This document shows, in pieces, positions 1-8,987 of a DNA stretch of 64,000 bases (its first letter is position 1; each line of letters opens with the position of its first letter). The DNA comes from Gentiana macrophylla (Eukaryota > Streptophyta > Magnoliopsida > Gentianales > Gentianaceae): contig CM047806.1 in NCBI GenBank assembly GCA_026214975.1, forward strand, positions 102,743,345 to 102,807,344, written 5' to 3'. The notes under the pieces are model-generated. The model had not been told where the DNA came from. It was given only the letters and a program-made list of their open reading frames with translations, and did no database searches. Position numbers and translations under genes: made by a program.

Positions 1-262
1 CATATCCCGTATCCCCTCGTTATGCTTTGATCTAAATCACTTTGTGGGTGAGACTCGTTATTTTATGCACCCGCTTACCCTATTGCTTGCTTTTTAGCAC
101 AGCGGATTATGTCCCGTGCAAGCATTTGTCTTTGTTTCGTTGATCTCGCTTTAGGTTTTGGGATGGATTCACACGAGGCTATCACGAGTTTCGAGTCACG
201 TTTGCGCTTCTCTGCCGGGTCTTTTGGTCAAGCAAGCTAAGTCTTTTACGCCTCTTATCTCT

Positions 263-304
263 CACCTGCGAGGACGGTGTTTCGTTTAAGTGTGGGGTGG
301 GGAC
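263..304 (+). other. Hairpin plus PPT-like tract 1 of A1
   Basis: CACC (263-266) and GGTG (276-279) can pair around an 8- to 9-base loop. They are followed by GTTTCGTTTAAGTGTGGGG and further purines. The same arrangement occurs in A2 (minus, 25626-25663) and A3 (52731-52771). All three lie at the start of the 3' noncoding region. Confidence 0.55.
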
Positions 305-834
305 TTAGCCGCTTTTATTGTTTTTATTGTTGAATGTGCATTATTTGTGGTATACTTAGCCTATGACCGGGCTCGAGTCAATTTTTGGGTAATTTTAAAA
401 TTTTTCAAGGGTCTTAACACCGTGTTGTGTGTGTTATTTTCACATTTGAGTGGTGATCACCTTAGTGGGGACCCGAACATGTGCATTCTTGGTTTGATAT
501 TATCTCGAGAATAGAGTTTATTAATTTCACGTGAAGCTACACTTTGTGCACAATTTGATTACTACCACCTCTCATGTCATGGTCTCAAGGCGAAATAAAA
601 GAGTTACCTAAGTAGGACACGGGATGACGGTCATGGCGTCTCTTTGACCAACCATAGCCAAATAAGCCTAATCTCCAACATTAGACCTTCGTAGCCCCTC
701 TCAGCCTTGATAGAATGGTCTGACCACCATTCGTTTTATAGCCGTTTTGTTACGTAGTCAGAAACCTACCCTGAGCTTAATTTTTGGTCACATTCCTTCA
801 TTCATACCTACGAGTGGACTAGTCTTTTGTTAGG

Positions 835-866
835 CCACACTTGCTAAGGCAAGTGTGGGGTGGGGG
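835..866 (+). other. Hairpin plus PPT-like tract 2 of A1
   Basis: CCACACTTGC (835-844) and GCAAGTGTGG (849-858) are perfect 10-base complementary arms around the loop TAAG. The right arm runs straight into GTGTGGGGTGGGGGAAA, so stem and purine tract overlap. A2 has the matching structure at 25058-25088 on the minus strand, with 9-base arms and a different loop. Confidence 0.6.
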
Positions 867-1668
867 AAATGATGTTTTCTTGTATGGAGCTATAAGGAGA
901 AGAGGAGCTCATTTGGGCTTAGTGTTTGGGTTTGGCCCAAAAAGAAAAAGGAAAATCTGTGAAATTTCTTCTCTTTTAAAAAAAAAAAAAAAAAAAGAAA
1001 GAGAACTCAATCAATCAAAAGTTCAAAATAAATTAGAAAGTTCTCAATGAATAAGAGTTTGGAGTTTATAAAATAAAGGTTTGGAATCAAAGTAATGAGC
1101 TCAAAGTTATACGTATGATGTTGGAGTTGGGATAGTGAGATAGGTGCTAATGTATTCGACCTCGCCTTATGAAACTTGAAACATAGTTGAATTAGGCAAT
1201 GAGTTCGGGTATGTCAGTATCCTATGGTTCCCAAAGTTTTATAATAATCAAAAGGAGTTTGGATGGTTTGTATGGTAGAGATAAGGTGGTACACTTGTTG
1301 ATTAGGTTCACTCGTACTTCTTTTTCTCCAGTTCCCAAAATATCCTTTTCGATTAACCGGAATTACCCTAGCCTAACATTATAACCTATCAAGTCCTACC
1401 CGATCGTGTCCAAACTTAGTAACCTTGATCAGTGGAGAGGCTAGTGGGTATGAAACGGTTGGTGGACTTTTGGTTGGGATTCAAGCCCCGACAATCATTT
1501 TGAGCACTTGGTTTTTAGCTTGGCACCACACACACTCCACTTTCTTGATAATGTTATAACCGGTGTGTATATGTTCGTGTTTCATACTTTGTGGTTACCT
1601 CGAGAGTGTGAGAAGTAGCACTACATCACAAAGTTGAATCCTTGGTTGGTTTTAAAACGCCTAATTTA

Positions 1669-1701
1669 CTCGAGGGCGAGCAAAGGCTAAGTGTGGGGTG
1701 G
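1669..1701 (+). other. Functional 3' polypurine tract of A1 with upstream hairpin
   Basis: CTCG-AGGG-CGAG forms a short stem, followed by CAAAGGCTAAGTGTGGGGTGG. The 3' LTR starts at 1703, two bases beyond it. Its position makes this the plus-strand priming tract. A2 has almost the same sequence before its 3' LTR (24396-24427, minus). Confidence 0.75.
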
Positions 1702-2045
1702 TTGATGGGAGTCAACTTTACGTGATTCCGGTGCATTTTCCACCCCCGTTTATCCCACTTTTAGCACATTCTCGGTGTTTTTAGACCGTTTCGGGTAATA
1801 TCGTGAGCTTATGGCACGGGAGCGAATCCGTCACTTTGATGAATTCATACCCTTTTTGTTATTATTAACCCCATTCCCGAGCACTTTTACCCTCCGGAAT
1901 TGTTTGGATGTTTTTGGTTGTTTATGATATTGAAGGGTATTGGTGTCTCGAGGACCCGGAAGATGACAATTTGTGGTGAAAAAGCATAACCGAGGCAAGA
2001 CGAGGGTCAAAAAGGAGAAAAGTGAAGGCTGGGAAACGAGGGGTT

Positions 2046-2346
2046 CAAACGCGGCGTTTGAACCTCCAAACGACGTTCACACACCAAACGCCGCGTTTGA
2101 ATCCCTAAATCGCGCGTTCGAAGTTGATTTGGTTGAGTTGAAGCCCTCTAAGCGCACGTTTGGAAACCATGCCAACAAGCGTTTCAAGATCCTAAGCGCG
2201 CGTTTGAACCTTCCAAGCGCTGCGTTTCGGATGAAGAACAGTCAAACCCCGCTTGAAATTATGTGTAACGCACGCGTTTGACCAAGCTTAAACGCAGCGT
2301 TTGAAAGATGCCAACGGCGTTCCAACCTTCTAAACGCGCGTTTGGA
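2046..2346 (+). repeat. Array of near-palindromic AAACGC(N)GCGTTTGA motifs in A1 U3
   Basis: About 13 recognisable copies of a motif built from AAACGC and GCGTTT half-sites are spread over 300 bp. Examples are AAACGCGGCGTTT, AAACGCCGCGTTT and AAACGCGCGTTT. The centre varies while the two arms stay complementary. The array ends about 30 bp before the TATA box, where enhancer or silencer sites are expected in an LTR. The binding factor is unknown. The sites are CpG-rich and so also likely methylation targets. Confidence 0.75.
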
Positions 2347-2376
2347 CCTTTTTTTGCAGCAGATTTTCCCTTCACC

Positions 2377-2384
2377 TATAAATA
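2377..2384 (+). promoter_or_regulatory. TATA box of the A1 LTR
   Basis: TATAAATA followed by a run of C, about 30 bp after the motif array. It is the only good TATA match between the array and U5, and marks the likely U3/R transition. Confidence 0.7.
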
Positions 2385-3469
2385 CCCCCCCTTAGACATT
2401 TTCTTGGAAATGAAGCTTTTCTTAGCAAAACTCTACCCATCTTTTGCTCGAATTTTGTAATAGCTTAGAATACTCTCTCTTAGTGTAAATCAACAATATC
2501 TTAGCATAATCTTTCCATTTCTTAGCTTAGATTTTCATTCCAAACACTAAGAGACCACCTTTTAATTACTTCTCTATTTTGTACTTTTGGATCTAATCTC
2601 AATTTCTGCAATTTTATGGTATATCTCTCTTCTCTTTTACTTGTTATGGCTCTTATTTCTTGTTTTATGCATGTTTTGATTAATATAATGTGTAGCTAAA
2701 CATCTTCATAGCCAAATCATGTGAAATCTAGTGAAATCACCCTTTGGGTGATGAATTTGGGAGTGGGTAGTTCTTTTTATTGTTGTATCTTGCATATTTC
2801 ACGTCTTAGAACTTGTTATAACGGATTTGGGCTAGATTGATCACCTAGGTCAAAAATCACACACATCAATCTTGAGAGTTGTTCGAGAGAGGGGGTGTGG
2901 GAAAAGGGTTCTAGGATCGTATTGTAGTGCGAGGTTACTCGTTTTTAACGTTTAAACGGCTCTTGTGCATGATTGTCTTGTGAAGGAATCTCTCTTAGGA
3001 TAGATTAGTTGACTTGACATAAGGTGTTGGGGAAGAGTTGTTCAGACCTTAGCACCGGGATTAGGAGCACGTACCCGTGAATTTGAATGCAAGAGTTCGT
3101 CGTTATTGCACACTCCCGGTTTTGTCTTTCCTTTGGGTGATATTAGCTATTTTGATCATGGTTCGGCTATGTCTCTTTAATTATCTTTAAAACCGAGTAG
3201 TTTAATCTTCTTTCTCTCTTTTCATCTTTAGACTCGTTAGTTAGATTCACTTAGTGCCGTTGTAGTAAACAAAACCTTAAGAACTTTGATCACTTAGACT
3301 AAGCATTACGTTCACTTTGGTACTTGCAAGCACGATTCCTTTGGGTTCGACCTCGGACTCCTGTAGCTTTACTCGCAATCGACCCGGTCCACTGCCGGTT
3401 AGAGAGCTTGTTTAATCACCGTTGTCTCGAGTATTTTATGAATTTGTTTGGTGAAAAGAAAGCTCATCA

Positions 3470-3891
3470 CGCTCCCACCTCAACCCCCAAATCAGGAAGA
3501 GATAGGCATCATGAAAAAACAGATAGAGGAATTACAGAAAGGAACAAAGGGTGTTAAAACGGTTCCGGCATGGGGAACAAGTGTGCTTCATCCCAGCATA
3601 CTGAAAGCGGCTCCAAGGGGAGGAACTCACTATCCCAATTTCATAAACTACCATGGAGCAACAGATCCTCTGGATTGGCTATCCGCTTTTCAAAGCAGAA
3701 TCAGTTTGTGTACCTCTAGCGATGAGGCCTGGTGTATAGCATTTGTGGGATCGATGCAAGATCGGGCAGCATCATGGATCCGCAGCCTTCCTCCTGGATC
3801 TATTTTATCATGGGATGACTCGATCAACAAGTTTATAGCAGAATTTAAGTCGGTGGGAGGACACAAAAAAAGACGATATCGACCTACATGA
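3470..3891 (+). pseudogene. Tat1 gag, capsid-like core fragment
   Basis: The frame contains the Retrotrans_gag-type core with YPNFINYHGATDPLDWLSAF and then WCIAFVGSMQDRAASWIRSL, and ends with a stop after 3888. The first codons of the open frame lie in the A1 LTR and are not part of gag. The homologous segment in Tat2 (40333-40653) shares AFVGSMQ(D/E)RAA and W-R-S/N-(L/F)P. N-terminal gag is missing because A1 inserted here. Confidence 0.8.
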
Positions 3892-4620
3892 AGTACGACA
3901 AAGCGACAATGAGGTACCCGCGATTATTATGAGCGATTTTACAAAGTGTATGAGCTAACCAGGGTATAGCGAGATAACGTTGTCATGAGTAGTTTCAAAC
4001 AGGGTTGAAGCCGGGATACTTGAAGTCTTTACCGCTTTATCGCCACCAGCCCGAACCTACAAGAGATGTTGAGCTCGACTAGGAAGTACATTGCAAGCTG
4101 GGGAAGCGAGGAACGTCTTCGTCCAACAAAGGCAAACAGAGGGTCGAGCGTAGCCGCCAAGAGACACCCGCAGAGGGGCAGATAGGGAAATCAAGAAACC
4201 TGAAAGATTTAAGGAAGAGCATTTCACGCCGCTCAGAATTTCCTATTCTCAAGTATTGAATGAAATCAGAGATGAAATACCTGAACCATACCCGATGGTT
4301 CCTGATACTCGCCGCGATGCATCCAAATTTTGTGGCTATCACAGGGATAAGTGGTCACACTACCGACGAGTGTATCCAATTCAAACGAGCAATAGAGAGA
4401 GGTTGCTCGCTCGCGGACATCATGATCATCTCAAACTTGATACCGGTGGTCCGGATAGGAGGAATCAAGCAAGCTCGTCGATTCGATAGAAACATTAGAA
4501 TAATAATCGAGCCTCCTCCCAAGAATAATCGATTAAGAATCGCATTGGGTCCATCAACAAACATAGAGAAGCTTTATAGTTTTTGAGAGGAGTGAACGAC
4601 CCCTTGCCTTTACTCGAAGT
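3892..4620 (+). pseudogene. Tat1 gag C-terminal (nucleocapsid) remnant
   Basis: After about 270 bases of scrambled frame, two overlapping frames at 4256-4586 carry pieces of the Tat nucleocapsid region. One has CGYHRDK, the other has GHTTDEC. Together they match the usual C-x2-H-x-D-x-GH-T-x2-C metal-binding signature, split by a one-base shift. An SQVL-NEIRDE-like segment precedes it, as in other Tat gags. Not functional as it stands. Confidence 0.6.
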
Positions 4621-4689
4621 GAGCTAGTAACTTCAACCAATACAGAGGACATGTGCCTTTGCATCTCGGTGGTAAATCAATCGGGCCTG

Positions 4690-5317
4690 TCTCAATAGAG
4701 TGATGGTCGATCTGAGGGGCTCGCCGCGATATCTTATACTACAACCGCTTCAAAGAGTTGGGGTTCAGGTGATTCTAATTTAAGGCCACATAATGGCACC
4801 CTTGAGGCTTCACCAATCATAAGATACAGTCAAGGGGCCATCGACTGGATGTCTGATGGGAGATTATGCACCCTTTCGAATCGAAAGGTGACGTTTTAGT
4901 GGTCGATCTTCAGTCCAATTATAACATGATAATGGGGACACCAGCTTTAAAACAGTTTCAGATGGTAGCTTCCATTCCGCATCAGCGGACAAAGTTTTAT
5001 GTTGGGGACAGGATCGAACGTCGATCAATGAGCACGCCATTTGTCTAACATACATACATGAAATGAGAACGGGGAATAAGAGAGTTCGAATCGAACAACC
5101 ACTCAACATGGAAAACATCGACATGATCAGGGTCGCTATTGATCTTGAGCCAGTCAAAGTGGAGTGTGAAACGTTGCAAGTCAGAGATGAGCCCGATTTT
5201 ACAGCAGAAGATGAGTTGGTCGAGGTGGTCATCAACGATGAATATCCCGAACAAAAGGTTAAGATAGGAGCTGGTGAGTCCGTCGAAGGGAAAATTAATA
5301 CAACTACTCAAAGATAA
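4690..5317 (+). pseudogene. Tat1 protease and protease-RT linker remnant
   Basis: At about 4700 a degenerate retropepsin site reads VDLRGSPRDILYYNRFKEL, where Tat proteases normally have V-D-x-GSSADI-Y. The frame at 4866-5048 keeps the end of the protease fold (NYNMIMGTPAL and a histidine-rich tail). The frame at 5063-5317 is the acidic linker (FTAEDELVEVVINDEYPEQK), closely matched by the Tat2 linker at 41658-41932. Confidence 0.65.
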
Positions 5318-6645
5318 TTTGAGTGCCTTTGCTTGGGTGGTTACCGACATGCGAGGAGTCGAGCGACGGCGTCACCTCGCATCATCTCAACGTCGACTCT
5401 ACTTTCAAGCCGACATAACAGCCATGGCGTCAATTCTCAACCGAGAAGGAAGCGGCGATAAAGGTAGAGGTCGGAAAACTCTTGCAGTGGAATCATAAAA
5501 GAGCTTGCCTACCCTACTTGGTTGGCAAATGTGGTTATGGTAAAAAGCACAACGGCAAGTGGAGAATGTGCGTCGACTTCACGGACATCAACAAAGCATG
5601 TCCGAAGGATCCTTATCACCGCCACGAATTGACCGGTTAGTTGACTCTATTTCGCTTTGAGGTTTTAAGTTTCTTAGACGCATATTCAGGTATCATCAAG
5701 CACGGATGGTCGAGTCCGACAAAGAAAAAACGGCTTTGAGCATTTGGAGGATTGTATTATTATGAAATGATGCCATTTGAAATTTGAAGAATGCGGGTTC
5801 GACCTATCGGCGAATGGTCAGCGTGGTCTTGATTCATGAGATAGGCGTAAAATATGGAGGCTTACATAGATGACATGGTTGTTAAAGTCCCGAGGGACGG
5901 TCACGCACGACCTTCAAGAAACTTTCAATAATGTCCGAAAACACTCAATGAAGTGAATCCGCCAAGTGTACTTTTGGTGTCCAGCAGCAAATTTCGGGGT
6001 TTATGGTTAGTCGTCGTGGCATCGAGGCTAATCGAGGAAAAATTCAAGCTTTGATTGACATGAGAGAGCCTACTACCATCAAAGAAATACAGAGGCTCAA
6101 TGGCGCATCATCGCTACTGGGTCGCTTCATATCGAAATCGGCGGAAAGGTGTCTCCTTCTTCAAAATTCTCGAGGCGACAAAACTTTTTCATGGAACGCA
6201 GAGTGTTCGCAGCATTTCAAGCTTTAAAAGAATATTTAGTGAAACCACCCTTTTGGTTAGCCCTATATAGGAGATGTCTTTGCTTTTATATTTAGCGGCT
6301 TCGGACCGGTCATTTCGCCGCCGTTCTGTCGGGCGAGGCCGGAACCCTCCAAAATCCCGTTTATTATGTAAGCAAGGCTCGATCCGGTGGAGAGCCGCTA
6401 TTTTAATATTGAAAAATTATCCTACTCGCTTGTTATTGCCGCCCGCAAACTCAGGGCTTACTTTACCTCACACACGATAGTTGTCTTAACGGATAGTCCA
6501 TTGCGTCAAATATTGCATAAACCGGATCTTTTCTCGGTCGACTTCTCCACGGGCAATCGAAATCACCGAGTTCGACATACAATATCAACCCAGAAAAGCT
6601 ATCAAGGGTCAAGCGCTGCCAGATTTTATTGTAGAAACAAGCTTT
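5318..6645 (+). pseudogene. Tat1 reverse transcriptase and RNase H remnant
   Basis: Fragments in several frames follow the Tat RT order. AFAWVVTDMRGVE occurs at about 5325, a CVDF-DINKACPKDPY stretch at 5570-5630, an FLDAYSG-like piece at 5675, YYEMMPF at 5755, and YIDDMVVK just before 5890. Then comes the RT connection with GFMVSRRGIEANRGKIQAL at 6000. RNase H pieces are at 6280-6600. Many frameshifts and stops break it, and no continuous frame exceeds about 90 residues. Confidence 0.7.
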
Positions 6646-6687
6646 AGCTCGCCACAACCCAGTTCGCCGTTAACCCATGAGCCCGCT

Positions 6688-7122
6688 GTGGCCAAGAGTA
6701 AACCAGATCAGTGTTGGCATTTGTATGTGGATGGGGCATCTAGTCGAAATGGTTGTGGGGCCGGAGTAATCTTGATGGAGCCCGGAACAACGGAGGAAAT
6801 CGAAAAAGCTTTGAGGTTCGAATTTCCGGCCACGAATAATCAAGCCGAGTATGAAGCAGTAATTGCCGGGCTCAAATTGGCCAAAGAGTTAAAAGTGGAA
6901 AATGTTGAAGTATTTTGTGATTCCCAACTCATTGTCAACCAAATCTCAGGGATTATGACACGACCGTGGTATTCTGAGAAGTATGGTGAGATTGTTCGAC
7001 AACTAAAAGGCAACTTTAACTATTGCGAGTTCATCGAGGTGGAAGAGAGGACAACGAGCGAGCGGACTATCTCTCCAAGCTATCACTTAAAGAAGAAATT
7101 GCAGATCCTCGATAATGATTGA
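6688..7122 (+). pseudogene. Tat1 additional RNase H domain
   Basis: A 144-residue frame holds a well preserved RNase H fold: HLYVDGASSRNGCGAGVIL with the first Asp, NNQAEYEAVIAGL with the Glu, and FCDSQLIVNQI with the second Asp. It is a second RNase H, distinct from the one fused to RT, and is typical of the Tat clade. The C-terminal end (normally N-ADxLSKL) is out of frame from about 7050. Confidence 0.8.
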
Positions 7123-8422
7123 GTATCTAGCCGTACTCCGCTATGAGGAAGCACAAATCATGGAAATTGACATACCAAAGATCAACTACATGTTGGATTG
7201 ATGAAGTTCAAGCTTACATAGATACAGCCTACTACCCGAGGGACGGACAAAATTCGCAAGACTTAAAAAAAAAGCGCGCCGGTATATCATAAACAATGGA
7301 ATACTCTACGAAGGTCCGCAACAAAGCCTTTATTACGATGTGTTCGAGAAGAAGAAAGCAAGACAATCCTTATCGAGCTTCACCAAGGAGTGTGTGGGGG
7401 ACACCCCGCTAGTCGCTCTTTGGCGCAGAAGGTTATAACCGCAGGGTATTATTGGCCAACAATTCTTAAAGATTCAGAAAAAGTGGTTAGAGAATGTCCA
7501 GAGTGTCAAAAGCATGCGGACATCCCCCGCATACCATCTGTCGAACAGAGCATCATAACCACACCTTGGCCTTTCGACATGTGGGGCTCGATCTCATCGG
7601 ACCATTTCCGCCAGGAAGAGGCGGATGCAAAGTTATCATAGTAGAGCTGTGGATTATTTCACAAAGTGGATCAAGCAAAACCCATGGTTAAGATAACCGC
7701 AAAAGCCGCAGTTATTTCTTACACGATCAAATTTTTCACGTTTTGGCATTCCACGGGCGTAGTATCGATCACGGCCCACAATTCAGGAAAGACTTTTCGC
7801 ACCTTTGTGAGGAATTCAAAGTTAAACACCGGCATCGTCCGTGGCTTATCCTCAAGGAAACGGCCAGGCTGAGGCCGGCAATAAACAAATAATCAAAATG
7901 CTTAAGAAAAGCGTAGATGACAAGGTGAAAGCAGGAGGGTGGGTCGACGAGCTACCCGCCATACTCTGGTCACTTCGCACCACGATCAAAACACACCACG
8001 GAGAAACACCTTTTGCTCTTACCTATGGATCGAGGCTATGATTCCATCGAAATGGCACTACCCAAAGATCGTGGTCGCATTATACGAATCAGCGAATAAT
8101 CTTTTAAACAGACAGATCGACTTGGATCTAGTGGAGGAAAAAAGAATAGCGACTTATCATCGATTAGCGAACTACAAGCAAATCGCTAAACAACAACATG
8201 ACAAGTTTAATCCGCGACCACTCATTTAAAGTCGGGATTTCGTTCTTCGAACGTAAAGGCCACGGGTATGGAGCCCGAGCAGCGGAAGCTAACAAAGAAA
8301 TTGGGAAGGCCCTTATCAAGTCGCGAGAGAGAGATCAAGAAAGGACTTATGTCCTCGAAATCATCAAGGCTACGAGCTCAATAGACCTTGGCATGCGGAC
8401 AACCTCAAAAGGTACTACATGT
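7123..8422 (+). pseudogene. Tat1 integrase remnant
   Basis: The zinc-binding part is visible at 7380-7530 (HxGVCGGHPASRSLAQK, then CPECQKHADIP). The catalytic core follows in shifted frames: WPFDMWG with DLIGPF at 7570-7610 for the first Asp, a degenerate second Asp region near 7770, and YPQGNGQAEAGNK for the Glu at 7845-7890. TPFALTYGS follows at 8010. The C-terminal end is recognisable at 8380-8422 (RPWHADNLKRYYM in a shifted frame, then a stop). The same ending occurs in Tat2 at 46590. Confidence 0.75.
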
Positions 8423-8987
8423 AATAAATCGGCTAGGGATATGGCTATCCTCTCGTTTACTGACGTGAGTGGTTAGGCTTTCTTATTTTGCTTGTAATCT
8501 TTACTCATCTAAGCGGGATGAGTCGAAATTAATAAAGCCCGACTTTACATTTTTTTTTTATATGCAAATTATTACAAGTATGCATGGGTAAGAAAGAATT
8601 GTGCTCGAAGAATTTTCAACAAAACTTAATTTGACTTTGAGTTGTTAAAAATAGGGGCAATATTTGGGAAAATTTAACTTGGGCACAACTTCCTATGAAC
8701 AAGTTATTTTGAGATAAGATTCAAGAGGGCATATCTCATACAGAGTCCGCACAAGATCGACCTAGAATCTTATCTAAAACAAAGGGACGGATGTCGTTAT
8801 CATCGGACTCAATTTAGACAATAAATTCGAGCAAAAGCAAGCATACATAAAAAGCGGGCAGGAAACAAACTTGTGAATAAAATTATAAGTTGGACAAAGT
8901 ACATACTAGCTATTACGAGAGACAAATGTGCGGACAAAAGTGCGAGAAAAGAAAAGAGTTATACATATACGAACACAGAATAATGTT
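8423..8987 (+). other. Tat1 spacer between integrase and antisense ORF
   Basis: No domain is recognisable on either strand. The stretch is AT-rich, with a T run at about 8550. It is the expected junction between the 3' ends of pol (+) and the antisense ORF (-). Confidence 0.5.

Larger units (their letters stand above)
1..1702 (+). other. A1 3' noncoding region (no intact ORF)
   Basis: No convincing protein frame is present; the short ORFs here have no recognisable domain. Roughly 600-870 is clearly similar to the reverse complement of 25060-25350 in A2. Shared strings include CTGACCACC, TTTGGTCACATTCCTT and CTACGAGTGGACT. The similarity continues at 400-470 and at the PPT sites, so this is an ancient shared part of the element. 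A homopolymer A tract lies at about 978-995. Three hairpin plus polypurine modules lie within it and are listed separately. Confidence 0.75.
1..3469 (+). mobile_element. Athila-type LTR retrotransposon A1, 3' part only
   Basis: The window opens inside the 3' noncoding part of a Ty3/gypsy Athila-type element. No gag or pol remains in view. The assignment rests on three things. The 3' noncoding block aligns by eye with that of the complete Athila element A2 at 24409-25670 (minus). A polypurine tract sits directly against the LTR. The LTR has the terminal form TGATGGGAG...CTCATCA and a U5 end closely resembling that of A2, including a shared CGGTCCACTGCCGGTTAGA string. The right end falls in Tat1 gag sequence, so A1 inserted into Tat1. 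The target duplication would be CGCTC (3470-3474), but its left copy is outside the window. Confidence 0.85.
1703..3469 (+). repeat. 3' LTR of A1
   Basis: The repeat is 1767 bp. It starts TGATGGGAGTC next to the polypurine tract and ends CTCATCA. It holds a TATA box at 2377, a motif array upstream of that, and a U5 that closely resembles the A2 LTR end. The 5' partner lies left of the window, so the boundaries rest on the tract position, the TG...CA ends and comparison with A2. Confidence 0.8.

Noticed and set aside
2046..2346. Regularly spaced short repeats that could suggest a CRISPR-like array
   Set aside because: Copies are short, variable and irregularly spaced, the genome is a plant, and no cas-like genes occur. 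They are LTR promoter motifs.
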